Shown here in pieces: positions 34,323 to 42,567 of a stretch of DNA of 64,000 nt. The DNA is from Clostridia bacterium (lineage in GTDB: Bacteria > Bacillota_A > Clostridia > Christensenellales > CAG-138). Numbering within the stretch: position 1 is the first letter of the stretch; every line of letters starts with the position of its first letter. The notes under the pieces are model-generated. The model saw only the letters and a program-made list of their open reading frames with translations. It was not told the DNA's origin and searched no databases. The stretch lies in contig JAFPXU010000028.1 in assembly GCA_017394605.1 (NCBI GenBank), positions 9,499-73,498 of the forward strand. Reading direction: 5' to 3'. The translations under genes were made by a program, and so were the position numbers.

Positions 34323-34919
34323 ATGGCAAAACTGTATTTCAGATACGGCGCGATGGGGTCCTCCAAGACCGCCAACGCAATCATGGTCTGGTACAACTAT
34401 ATGGAACGCGGGAAGAAAGCGCTTCTTTCAAAGCCTGCGATCGATACACGCGAAGGGACGCGGATCGTCTGGTCAAGAAGCGGATTGAAGGCGGAATGCA
34501 CCTTGTTCCATGAGATCGACTGGGACAGCATCAAACGCCATGAGTACGATTGCCTGATTGTGGACGAAGCACAGTTTCTGACGCCGGAAGAGGTGGAAAT
34601 GCTGTGCCCTATTGTGGATCAGTATGACGTTCCGGTAATTTGCTACGGCCTGAGGACAGATTTTCAGGGAAATTTCTTTCCGGGAAGCGCAAAACTGCTC
34701 GCTAGGGCGGATACCATAGAAGAGATCAAAACGATTTGCTGGTGTGGCAGGAAAGCGACCAATAACGCTAGGCTGGACGGGAAAGGCGGCATCACAAAAA
34801 TCGGTGATCAGGTACTGCTCGGAGCGAACGATAAGTATATCGGTTTGTGCAGAAAGCATTGGATGGAAGGCGACCCGGGACCTGAACTGCGGGGAAAAGT
34901 GATCTCCGACCAGAATTAA
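34323..34919 (+). CDS. tdk: Thymidine kinase
   Basis: Phosphorylates thymidine (and deoxyuridine) to dTMP for salvage. The 198-residue protein is of the type-II bacterial/human TK1 kind: P-loop GAMGSSKTAN, DEAQF Walker B, a lasso region, and a zinc site with CWCGRKA and CRKHW. It begins 26 nt after the importer terminator with a GCGGAAAGGA ribosome binding site, so it may be read through from that operon. The position next to a BMP-type importer supports nucleoside, probably including thymidine, as the imported substrate. Confidence 0.95.
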   Translation: MAKLYFRYGAMGSSKTANAIMVWYNYMERGKKALLSKPAIDTREGTRIVWSRSGLKAECTLFHEIDWDSIKRHEYDCLIVDEAQFLTPEEVEMLCPIVDQYDVPVICYGLRTDFQGNFFPGSAKLLARADTIEEIKTICWCGRKATNNARLDGKGGITKIGDQVLLGANDKYIGLCRKHWMEGDPGPELRGKVISDQN

Positions 34920-34939
34920 CGAATTTCAGAAAAACAGGA

Positions 34940-34976
34940 AGCTCTTGCCCTGAGAAACAGAACAAGAGCTTTTTTG
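34940..34976 (+). terminator. Terminator after tdk
   Basis: AGCTCTTG and CAAGAGCT pair around a 15-nt loop, followed by TTTTTG. Confidence 0.82.
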
Positions 34977-35019
34977 CTGAACGGGTATTGGATCCTGCTC
35001 CTGCTGCCCGCCGTTCGGG

Positions 35020-35268
35020 TTAGCCCTGTATTGCCTGCTGAACGGCAATTGCAAGCTGATCGGCGCAGGAGGTGTTCTTTCTTCCGCAGAGGTTGCCTTT
35101 CAGGATGCTAACCAGTTTATCCGCTTCCATACCCTCGCAGAGTTTGGATATGGCCTTGAGGTTGCCGTTGCAGCCCCCGATAAACGCAATGCTGTGGACG
35201 GTGCCACCGTCAAGATCAAAGTCGATCTGAGAGGGGCAAACGTTATGAGGATAATACGTATAATGCAT
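35020..35268 (-). CDS. TSCPD domain protein (TIGR03905-like)
   Basis: An 82-residue protein resembling the TSCPD domain found at the C-terminus of class II ribonucleotide reductases, but here free-standing. It has the GGCNGNLKAIS segment and the RKNTSCADQLA motif that gives the family its name (TSCPD, here TSCAD). Four Cys could bind metal. The role of the small stand-alone form is not established. It is the last gene of the minus-strand ddl-murF-acyltransferase group, 6 nt after the acyltransferase stop. Confidence 0.85.
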   Translation of the reverse strand: MHYTYYPHNVCPSQIDFDLDGGTVHSIAFIGGCNGNLKAISKLCEGMEADKLVSILKGNLCGRKNTSCADQLAIAVQQAIQG

Positions 35269-35274
35269 AGACGG

Positions 35275-36477
35275 TTAAGATTCCTTTCTTTGTATATTGG
35301 CATTCATAATCAGCCGGTTCATGGGCTTTTCATACAGATAGGTCACTAGTGCCGCAAAAAGCACCGAGACGACCAAAACAATCCACGTATATCTGTGCTG
35401 CCATACAATGTTTCCGGTCATGTTCGGAAGATCGGAGCCTTCCCAATAGGGAAATCTGACATTTTTCAGGTGAACGGCGAGCCACTGGTGCCATATGTAA
35501 AGATTATATGATATCGCAGCGGAAAAGTGCATAACGGGATTGCCCAATACGGCTTTCATGACAGACCCCCCAAAAGATGCGGAGAGGAGTATCAGAGAAA
35601 ACACAAGGGACAGGAGGAAACGATATTGTGCCTGAAAAACCTGTACCGTCTGCGCACGTGCGGCGGAATGCTGAAATCTGGTCAGTAAAAAAACAGCAGT
35701 CAAAAAAAGGATGCAGCTGCACCAGCCGACGGCTTTGGATAGTCTGGCGGAGCGAATCTTACTGGAGAGGTATACGAACAGATAGGCGGAAGCCATTCCA
35801 TTCGCAAAAACACCGAAAAATCCCGGAAGCTGATTTAATGTCAGCCGCATCAAAGGTTCATGCGCCAAAACGAACAGCCTGAGATATCCGCTCCCGAGAA
35901 GAATCATGCCCAAATAGGTCAAGATGGGCTTTTTCCGGAAAGCAAAGGCAAGAAGGGGAAAAATCAGATAAAACTGCATTTCTATCGCGGCAGTCCAAAG
36001 CACACCGTTGATATGGGAGCCCATATAGACTGCCGGGATCAAGGTCTGTGAGAAAGTCAAAGTGGCGAACAGGTCGCGGAGTGCTTCCGGAACACCGGAA
36101 TAAGCGTTCTTAAATACTGAATAAAGAAACAGAATCAGAACCGCCAGATAGTACGACGGAACAATTCTGGCGATCCGCTTTTTATAGAAAACGGAAACAG
36201 AAGGGAGATCGGATCCGTTAACCGCCGCCCTTGCGTGCGGAAGGAACAGGCAGAAGGCGGACAGCAGAAGCATCATGTCTACGAACAGATATCCGGTACG
36301 CGGGAAGAAATCCAGAGAAAGAAGGATAGTTCTGCCTGAAGATTGAAGTTTGATCAGAGGGGAAAGCCAGCTCTGCTGCCATATGTGATACCAGACAACG
36401 GCAAACACCGTCAGCGCACGGATTCCATCCAGCGCCGGAATACGGGCAACTGATTCATTTGATTCCCGGATGCTCAT
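35275..36477 (-). CDS. Acyltransferase 3 family membrane protein
   Basis: A 400-residue polytopic membrane protein of the Acyltransferase_3 family (OafA/YrhL/OatA-like membrane domain), with about 10 transmembrane segments. The start region RIPALDGIRALTVFAVVWYH holds the conserved DG-R and catalytic His. It has no C-terminal extracytoplasmic SGNH domain, so it resembles the OafA core only. Such enzymes acetylate or succinylate surface sugars. The ATG overlaps the murF stop by 4 nt, which ties its expression to cell-wall synthesis and suggests peptidoglycan or a wall polymer as acceptor (inference). Confidence 0.88.
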   Translation of the reverse strand: MSIRESNESVARIPALDGIRALTVFAVVWYHIWQQSWLSPLIKLQSSGRTILLSLDFFPRTGYLFVDMMLLLSAFCLFLPHARAAVNGSDLPSVSVFYKKRIARIVPSYYLAVLILFLYSVFKNAYSGVPEALRDLFATLTFSQTLIPAVYMGSHINGVLWTAAIEMQFYLIFPLLAFAFRKKPILTYLGMILLGSGYLRLFVLAHEPLMRLTLNQLPGFFGVFANGMASAYLFVYLSSKIRSARLSKAVGWCSCILFLTAVFLLTRFQHSAARAQTVQVFQAQYRFLLSLVFSLILLSASFGGSVMKAVLGNPVMHFSAAISYNLYIWHQWLAVHLKNVRFPYWEGSDLPNMTGNIVWQHRYTWIVLVVSVLFAALVTYLYEKPMNRLIMNANIQRKES

Positions 36478-37832
36478 TTCTGCACATAACCGTCCATGAA
36501 AAATTGAACGATCTGCTCAAGATGCATGCCGCGCGATGCCTTGACCAGAACGGTATCGCCAGGGCGGATCAGGGAAGGAAGTGCGTCAATCAGGGAACTG
36601 CATTCACTGAAATACAGGCAGCGGTCGGGGGTAAGGGAAGAGGCGGACGCATACATGTATTCTGCTTCTTTGCCGACACAGAGGACAAGATCGATCCCGC
36701 TTTCCGAAGCATACCTGCCAACCTCGCGGTGAAACGCTTCGGATTTCTCGCCCAGCTCGAACATATCGCCAAGAATGCAGACCTTACGCCCTCTGGCGTA
36801 TTTCAGAACGTCGATGGAAGATTTCATCGAAGCGGGATTTGCGTTGTAGGAGTCATCAAGAACGGTGATTCCGCCTACCCGTTTGGTTTCAAGCCTTCCT
36901 GCAAACGGCTTATAGGATGAAACGCCTTCGGAGATTTCCGCAGCATTCATGCCGAAAAGAGAGCCTACGGCGATTGCTGCAAGTGCATTGTATATCATGT
37001 GGTGGCCGGGAGCCGGAACGTGGATATGAACAGGCCGGCCATGGAGCAGGACATCGAACTCAGACCCGTCAAGACCGCAGTCCTGAATGTTTTCCGCACG
37101 GAATATGTTTCCGCTGCCGAGTCCGTATGTCACTGCATCGGGCAAGGTGCACAGGAAATCGTCATCGCCGTTTACAACCGCGTGACCATCAGGCTGCATA
37201 TATTCAAGCATTTCCGTTTTCCCGCGAAAAATGTTTTCTCTGGAACCGAAAAACTCGATGTGCGCGACACCAATGTTGGTAATAACGCAGATGTCAGGAC
37301 GGACAATACGGGCTAGGGACCGTATTTCTCCCGGATGGTTGGTTCCAAGTTCAAGAACGGCAACCTCGTGCTCCGTCCCAATTTGGAACACAGCCTGGGG
37401 TACCCCTGTCTGGTTGTTCAGATTTCCGGGAGTTTTGTAGACGCTGAAATGTCTGGAAAGGACGGAATACAGCATCTCCTTAGTGGAGGTTTTCCCTGCA
37501 CTGCCCGTTACGCCGACAACCGGTATGCGGTTTGCGAGTAAATATGCTTCTGCAAGACGCTGCAGGGCGTCCGTGGTATCGGGAACGAGAATATAAGGAG
37601 TTCCTTCAGTTTCGCGGTCGGACAAGACGCAGAGCGAACCGGCACTTACAGCCGCTGGGATAAAGGAATGCCCGTCAAAGACGCGTCCGATGACCGGAAC
37701 AAACAGTGTTCCCGGCCGGACGGATCTGCTGTCAATCGTGACATTGTCAATGGTTCTGGAAAGTAGATTCTGCGGACCGTGGTAGTCTCCGCTTACGGCG
37801 TCTACGGCGAAAGAAAGTGAAAAAGGAATCAT
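36474..37832 (-). CDS. murF: UDP-MurNAc-tripeptide:D-Ala-D-Ala ligase (MurF)
   Basis: Adds D-Ala-D-Ala to UDP-MurNAc-tripeptide, the last cytosolic step of the peptidoglycan stem peptide. The 452-residue Mur ligase shows an N-terminal substrate domain with TIDSRSVRPGTLFVP, the P-loop GVTGSAGKTSTKEM, the ELGTNHPGEI Mg site, and DDSYNANPASM of the C-terminal domain. Its ATG overlaps the ddl stop by 4 nt, so the two consecutive enzymes are made together, and the acyltransferase start overlaps its stop. Confidence 0.96.
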   Translation of the reverse strand: MIPFSLSFAVDAVSGDYHGPQNLLSRTIDNVTIDSRSVRPGTLFVPVIGRVFDGHSFIPAAVSAGSLCVLSDRETEGTPYILVPDTTDALQRLAEAYLLANRIPVVGVTGSAGKTSTKEMLYSVLSRHFSVYKTPGNLNNQTGVPQAVFQIGTEHEVAVLELGTNHPGEIRSLARIVRPDICVITNIGVAHIEFFGSRENIFRGKTEMLEYMQPDGHAVVNGDDDFLCTLPDAVTYGLGSGNIFRAENIQDCGLDGSEFDVLLHGRPVHIHVPAPGHHMIYNALAAIAVGSLFGMNAAEISEGVSSYKPFAGRLETKRVGGITVLDDSYNANPASMKSSIDVLKYARGRKVCILGDMFELGEKSEAFHREVGRYASESGIDLVLCVGKEAEYMYASASSLTPDRCLYFSECSSLIDALPSLIRPGDTVLVKASRGMHLEQIVQFFMDGYVQK

Positions 37833-38860
37833 ATGTATTTTCTTAATGACAGGTTGATAATCTGTTCACAGAGAGAGGGATAATCGATGCCGAACTCTGC
37901 CGCGCCCTGCGGAAGAAGACTGGTCGGCGTCATGCCTGGAAGCGTGTTGGCCTCAAGACAATAAAGCTCGCCGTTTTCCGTCAGCAGGAAGTCCACCCGC
38001 GCATATACTTCAAGATGAAGCGTATGATACACGATTTTTGTCAGACGCTGAATCTCTTCCGTTATGTTATCGGGAATCCTTGCAGGCGTGATCTCGTCCG
38101 TCCAGCCTGGCTGATATTTATGCGCGTAGTCATAGAAGCCATCATGCGGGATGATCTCGGTAGGAGGAAGAGGACGCTCGCCCAGAATTCCGCAGGTCAA
38201 TTCCCTGCCGCTGATGTATTCCTCAACAAGGACCGCGTCTTCCAGAAGGAAAGCCTCTTTTAAGGATGTCTGAAAATCCGCTTCATTTTGAGGGATGGTG
38301 ATTCCGAGCGAAGAGCCTCCGCAGCAAGGTTTAACGACACACGGAAACTTATGGAAGGGAATGGAATCTCCTTTGTGAAGCAGAAAACCTTTCGGAGTTT
38401 TGACGCCTGCCGCCAGAAGAAGCTGTTTCGTTACCCATTTGTCCATAGCCACAGCACATCCGAACGAAGGACTTCCGGTGTACTTGACATCATTCAGATC
38501 AAGGAACGCCTGGAGACGACCATTTTCACCGTCTCCGCCGTGGAGCGCGAGATAAGTGATATCCGCTGCTTTGCAAAGCTCCACGATTCCGTTTCCGATT
38601 GTAGAGGAAAGGCCGGAAACTCTGTTCCTGCGAACCGCTGCCAGATCAGGCGCGTGGCGGGGTACGGAATAGGGAGTCGGTCGTCCTGCGGTCAGGAACA
38701 TTGACGCGGGATCGTCGGGGATCGGGTCAAGTCCCATGAACAGATCGGCCAGAACAACCTGATGACCGCGGTCGATCAAAGCGTTAGCAGCCATGACGCC
38801 TGAGGACAGGGACACGTCTCTTTCAGGAGACAGTCCACCGGCTAGAACTACGATTTTCAT
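37829..38860 (-). CDS. ddl: D-alanine--D-alanine ligase family protein
   Basis: An ATP-grasp ligase joining two D-Ala, 343 residues from ATG 38860 (MKIVVLAGGLSPERDVSL, the usual Ddl start). An in-frame ATG at 38926 has a better-placed AGGA but would add 22 unrelated residues. The LHGGDGENG loop, the ATP-grasp Lys and the Mg-binding LEANTLPGMT are present. The omega loop reads FYDYAHKY, keeping the Lys-Tyr of D-Ala-D-Ala ligases rather than the His of VanA-type D-Ala-D-Lac enzymes, so vancomycin resistance is not indicated. First gene of the wall operon. Confidence 0.92.
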   Translation of the reverse strand: MKIVVLAGGLSPERDVSLSSGVMAANALIDRGHQVVLADLFMGLDPIPDDPASMFLTAGRPTPYSVPRHAPDLAAVRRNRVSGLSSTIGNGIVELCKAADITYLALHGGDGENGRLQAFLDLNDVKYTGSPSFGCAVAMDKWVTKQLLLAAGVKTPKGFLLHKGDSIPFHKFPCVVKPCCGGSSLGITIPQNEADFQTSLKEAFLLEDAVLVEEYISGRELTCGILGERPLPPTEIIPHDGFYDYAHKYQPGWTDEITPARIPDNITEEIQRLTKIVYHTLHLEVYARVDFLLTENGELYCLEANTLPGMTPTSLLPQGAAEFGIDYPSLCEQIINLSLRKYI

Positions 38861-38966
38861 AATCAAACCATCATGATGTACGGAATCGTACAAATGAATC
38901 CTTTCGCTTGCTGGCGGTATCGGCATCGCGTATAAATCCTGCGTGAAAGAGCGGATACCTTATCCA

Positions 38967-38975
38967 TTTATATCA
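38967..38975 (-). promoter_or_regulatory. Extended -10 promoter of ddl-murF
   Basis: The minus strand reads TGATATAAA, an extended -10 box. It gives about 100 nt of leader to ATG 38860, or about 35 nt if the upstream ATG 38926 is used. Confidence 0.45.
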
Positions 38976-39172
38976 CGAAACGAGTGTAAAAACAACGATT
39001 CCGAATGTGACATCGAACCGGGAAGACCACTACTATTGCAGAAGCAAAGCCAAATGAAAGGGCTTTTTTGACATCTGAATGCCGCCTGCATTCGGTGGAA
39101 GCAGAGACTGCCTCTGCGAAACGGGACAGGAGCGGAAGATTCGGAAGATGTTTTCTTTACTGATGAATAGTT
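38976..39172. other. Intergenic region with three small hairpins
   Basis: Part of the 348-nt gap between ddl and the M3-like peptidase. It holds AAGCC/GGCTT followed by TTTTTTG (39047-39069, a weak plus-strand terminator), GAATGC/GCATTC (39077-39093) and GCAGAG/CTCTGC (39101-39117). No open reading frame stands out. A short plus-strand RNA ending at 39069 is possible but has no clear promoter. Confidence 0.35.
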
Positions 39173-39201
39173 TTGTGAAATGGCGGTTTATATCGTATAA
39201 T
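39173..39201 (+). promoter_or_regulatory. Promoter of the M3-like peptidase gene
   Basis: TTGTGA (39173-39178) and TATAAT (39196-39201) are 17 nt apart. The predicted start point falls on or beside the ATG at 39209, so the mRNA may be leaderless. Confidence 0.7.
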
Positions 39202-39208
39202 GATAGGC

Positions 39209-41047
39209 ATGAAAAAGAAATTGTTTAAAATGATAGCGGTTCTGCTTGCTGCCTTGTGCGCGATGCAGACGGTTGGATGCATGTGCGTACCCGTTGCGGC
39301 ATTATCCGCAGCAGCTGCGGCGGAGGCGGTTGCGCACAAGGATGAACTGGCAGCGGTTCTGATAACCGAATCCGGAAATGATGTCGTTCTCCCCATGCCA
39401 AGCGGGAGTATTCCGGAAGCAGAGGCAACAGAAGAAGAGGAGGTTTCTTTCTCTGATATTGCATACGAGAGACCGGATACGGCACAGATTTCAGACGCGA
39501 TCAGCCAGTTGGGCAAGATGATCGACGAGGGTGGCAGCAGCCCGGATGTTCTTCTGGATCAGTATGATGCCATTCTGAGCATGTATAATCATCTCGATTC
39601 CGAGGAATCGCTTGCGTATGTCCTTTATGCAATGGATGTGACGGAGGACTATTATTCGGACGAGTATGATTATCTGGTGGAAGAGCTGAACCGAATCGAC
39701 CTGGAGCTTACCGACGTTTCCATCAAAATGTATGAAAACGATTCGCTGGCAGGACCGATGCTGGATCGGTATGGACCCGTGTTCAAAGAGAATGTATACA
39801 TCGGGGAAAAACTGAATAGTCCTGAGATCCAGGAGGATCTTTCCGCGGAACAGAAACTGATATCGGAATACGATACGCTGCTGACAACGTTCGTCGCGGA
39901 GGACGCAGGAAAGACGTATACCATGGACGATATCGTCGGACTGGCCTCCAAGGACTATGACGAGTATTTCCGCCTGTTCACGGTATACTACGACCAGTTG
40001 AACCAAAAAGCGGGCGAGATTTATCTGAAACTGCTGAAAATCAGGCATACGATTGCGGAAAAACTCCATTATGAGAAATTCTCGGATTACAGGTATGACG
40101 GATACGGTCGCGATTATTCCACGGAAGATATCAAGGAACTGCAGGTGGCGGTCAAGGAATACCTTGTGCCGGTGTATACGAATGCTGTAATCAGACAGTA
40201 CCTGAAGTCACCGGGCAAGAACGGTCTTGATGAGATTCCATATTCCACGTTCATGAACCGGTTCGACGAGGTTCTGGGAGACTTTTCGGATAAGATTCAG
40301 AATAGTTTCCGATATATGCTGCGGAATGAGCTGATTTCCACGGACGTAAGCGAGAAGAAAATGGAGACGAGCTTTACTACGCTCCTTTCGGACTATCATG
40401 CTCCTTTCATTTTTACGCAATACGAAGGAAAGATCCAAAGCGCAAAGACGATCATCCATGAATCCGGGCATTACGCGAACTTCTACTATATGCAGGAGTA
40501 CGGATGGAATATCAGCGATCCTCTGGACATCGCGGAAGTCGATTCCCAGGCGCTGGAACTGCTGATGATGCACTATTATGACCGCCTGTTCGGGAACATG
40601 GCGGCTAACGAGCGGACAGAGCAGCTGATCGACGGACTGTATGCGATTCTTTCGGGATGCATGGAGGACGAGTTCCAGCAGCGGGTATACGAGAACCCGG
40701 ACATGACGTTGGAGGATATGAACGCAGTTTATCTCCAGCTGGCGGAGGAATATGGTTTCGCTGAGCTTTACGGATATACAGGGACCGAATGGGCAGCAAT
40801 TCCACACTCGTTCCAGTCGCCGATGTACTACATCAGCTATGCGGTCAGTATGATCGCCGCAATGGAAATCTGGGAGTTGTCGGAAAAGGACTATGACGCC
40901 GCTAGAGACGTATATTTAACGATTCTTTGCCGCCCCGCTAACAGCAAGTTCCGGACGTTGGCAACGGAAAACGGACTGAAGGATCCTGTTTCTCCTGAAA
41001 CGGTCCAGTCACTGGCGAAAACGGTTTCCAAGGCTTTGAGCAACTGA
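39209..41047 (+). CDS. Exported M3-like zinc metallopeptidase
   Basis: A 612-residue protein with a basic N-terminus and hydrophobic signal segment (about 5-24) that ends in TVGC, a possible though imperfect lipobox, so it is likely secreted or lipid-anchored. After an acidic linker (EAEATEEEEV) comes a long helical region, then the zinc site HESGH (His417, Glu418, His421) and a downstream EVDSQALELL that could give the third ligand. The arrangement resembles oligoendopeptidase F-type M3 enzymes but overall similarity looks low. No Shine-Dalgarno precedes ATG 39209, and ATG 39200 lies within the -10. A role in digesting external peptides is inferred. Confidence 0.7.
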   Translation: MKKKLFKMIAVLLAALCAMQTVGCMCVPVAALSAAAAAEAVAHKDELAAVLITESGNDVVLPMPSGSIPEAEATEEEEVSFSDIAYERPDTAQISDAISQLGKMIDEGGSSPDVLLDQYDAILSMYNHLDSEESLAYVLYAMDVTEDYYSDEYDYLVEELNRIDLELTDVSIKMYENDSLAGPMLDRYGPVFKENVYIGEKLNSPEIQEDLSAEQKLISEYDTLLTTFVAEDAGKTYTMDDIVGLASKDYDEYFRLFTVYYDQLNQKAGEIYLKLLKIRHTIAEKLHYEKFSDYRYDGYGRDYSTEDIKELQVAVKEYLVPVYTNAVIRQYLKSPGKNGLDEIPYSTFMNRFDEVLGDFSDKIQNSFRYMLRNELISTDVSEKKMETSFTTLLSDYHAPFIFTQYEGKIQSAKTIIHESGHYANFYYMQEYGWNISDPLDIAEVDSQALELLMMHYYDRLFGNMAANERTEQLIDGLYAILSGCMEDEFQQRVYENPDMTLEDMNAVYLQLAEEYGFAELYGYTGTEWAAIPHSFQSPMYYISYAVSMIAAMEIWELSEKDYDAARDVYLTILCRPANSKFRTLATENGLKDPVSPETVQSLAKTVSKALSN

Positions 41048-41700
41048 TGAAGCGGTATGATGATCTTCAGTATAACGGATTGATTCTCGTTCAGGATACC
41101 GATTATCCCTGCTTTACTGAAGACTCCGTGCTGCTGGTCAATTTTCTTCAGCTGAAGAAGAATGATAAGGTTGTCGATCTCGGGAGCGGGACCGGGATCA
41201 TATCTGTTCTCGGGCAGGCTAAGTCGGGGGCTTCCTTTACCGGAATCGAGAAATACGATGCGCTATGCGATCTTGCGAGAGAATCCGTGTCCATCAATAG
41301 GCAGGACATCTCTTTCTACGCGATGGACATAGCAGACGCCCCTGCTTTTTTCGGAGAAGGCGCGTTTACCGCGGCAGTCTGCAATCCCCCTTATTTTTCC
41401 GCCGGGGAGAGAAGCGGGCAGATTCTTCGCGCAGATGCCCGGCATATGGAAGAAGGTCCGGAGGTTTTTCTGAAGACAGCCTGCAGACTTGTTAAGAACG
41501 GCGGGGACTTCTACCTGTGCTATCCGGCGGACAGGCTTTGCGATATCTTTGTTATGCTTAGGAAAGCACATTTTGAGCCGAAGTTCATCCGGTTCGTCTC
41601 CGGGAAGAACGCTGTTCCGAGAATCGTGCTGATACGTGCCAAAAAGAACGCAGGGCCAGGACTCAGATATGTTCCTTTTTCATGCGGAAATGAATCCTGA
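41047..41700 (+). CDS. TrmN6-like tRNA(Val) adenine-N6 methyltransferase
   Basis: A 217-residue SAM-dependent methyltransferase. Motif I is VVDLGSGTGIISVL and the catalytic NPPY of N6-adenine enzymes is present (AVCNPPYFSAG). It matches the YfiC/TrmN6 (YabB) family, which methylates A37 of tRNA1(Val). In many Firmicutes this gene lies next to rsmI; here rsmI is 15 kb away. The ATG overlaps the last base of the peptidase stop (TGATG), so translation is coupled although the products appear unrelated. Confidence 0.88.
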   Translation: MKRYDDLQYNGLILVQDTDYPCFTEDSVLLVNFLQLKKNDKVVDLGSGTGIISVLGQAKSGASFTGIEKYDALCDLARESVSINRQDISFYAMDIADAPAFFGEGAFTAAVCNPPYFSAGERSGQILRADARHMEEGPEVFLKTACRLVKNGGDFYLCYPADRLCDIFVMLRKAHFEPKFIRFVSGKNAVPRIVLIRAKKNAGPGLRYVPFSCGNES

Positions 41701-41713
41701 ATCCATTATCAGA

Positions 41714-42451
41714 ATGAAATATCATATTAAAAGAACAATCCTCGGCTTTTTGATTCTACTGCTCCTCATGCTTCCGGGGCTTCCCGCTCTGGCGGAGGGA
41801 GAGATTGGAATTCAAGTCGGCAATACCGCAATCGCGACGGACGGCCGGGCGGTTGTGAATGTGACCCTGTCAAATTGCAGCGGAATGGATTCCATTCAGT
41901 TTGATATCTGGTACGATGCAAACGCCGCTATGCTTTCCGACGCTGCGCCGGGTGATCTGCTTTCCGGGGGCACGTATGCGTTCAACACTGACACTGCGGG
42001 GAAGATTCGGTTCGCGTACGCATCCGCGGAGGGACTGAAAGAGGAAAGCGGAACCGCCGTTGTGCTCACGTTCGCCGCGGTGCAGGATAACGGAACGGCG
42101 GTGCTTATATCCGAAGCCAAGGCGTCCCGGTATGATGGTGGAAGCGGGAACGGGCAATATAAAGCATTCGTGACGGTGGAGAACGGGGGAATCAGCGCAA
42201 CGGGTTCCGGATCCGTTCCGGAGCCTGCTGTCACGCCATGGATTCCGGAAACGCCGACCCCGTCCCCTGAGCCGAGTCCGGAACCTACAGAGATACCGGA
42301 ACTTCAGGTCACGCCGGATGTACCGGAAGAGAAAGGAAATACACGGCCGAGTGCGATCATGAGGCTCGCATATCTTTCGGGTGGATTGGCAGTCGTTTCG
42401 TTTGTTGCTGCCGCTTTGGTGCTTCTGACCGGAAGGCGGAAGGACGATTGA
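41714..42451 (+). CDS. Cohesin-like, membrane-anchored surface protein
   Basis: A 245-residue secreted protein. A signal peptide (about 1-27, ending in PALAEG) is followed by one cohesin-like beta-sandwich (about 28-155, with FDIWYDANAAM as in cohesins), a Pro/Glu/Thr-rich linker (TPTPSPEPSPEPTEIPE), and a C-terminal transmembrane helix ending in GRRKDD. It would be fixed in the membrane with the cohesin outside. Cohesins bind dockerins in cellulosomes; no dockerin is in the window. The start is uncertain: ATG 41714 gives a good signal peptide but has no ribosome binding site, and ATG 41669 or 41690 overlap the upstream gene. Confidence 0.75.
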   Translation: MKYHIKRTILGFLILLLLMLPGLPALAEGEIGIQVGNTAIATDGRAVVNVTLSNCSGMDSIQFDIWYDANAAMLSDAAPGDLLSGGTYAFNTDTAGKIRFAYASAEGLKEESGTAVVLTFAAVQDNGTAVLISEAKASRYDGGSGNGQYKAFVTVENGGISATGSGSVPEPAVTPWIPETPTPSPEPSPEPTEIPELQVTPDVPEEKGNTRPSAIMRLAYLSGGLAVVSFVAAALVLLTGRRKDD

Positions 42452-42505
42452 TTCCTCTTCGCTGCTGGTTTCATAAGCAATTCATTAGAATACAGATAAA
42501 AAGGA

Positions 42506-42537
42506 AACCTCCTGGTAATGTCCGGGAGGTTCTTTTT
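42506..42537. terminator. Bidirectional terminator between convergent genes
   Basis: AACCTCCTGG and CCGGGAGGTT pair (one T-G) around TAATGT, with CTTTTT on the plus strand and TCCTTTTT on the minus strand. It serves the cohesin-like gene and prfB. Confidence 0.82.
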
Positions 42538-42567
42538 GAGGTCAATATCGAAGTGCCGCGAAAAACG

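Noticed and set aside
35020..35268. Remnant of a class II ribonucleotide reductase
   Set aside because: The TSCPD protein has its own start and stop, normal spacing in an operon and matches the known free-standing small family.
37829..38860. VanA-like vancomycin resistance ligase
   Set aside because: The omega loop keeps the Lys-Tyr of D-Ala-D-Ala ligases and there is no vanH or vanX nearby.
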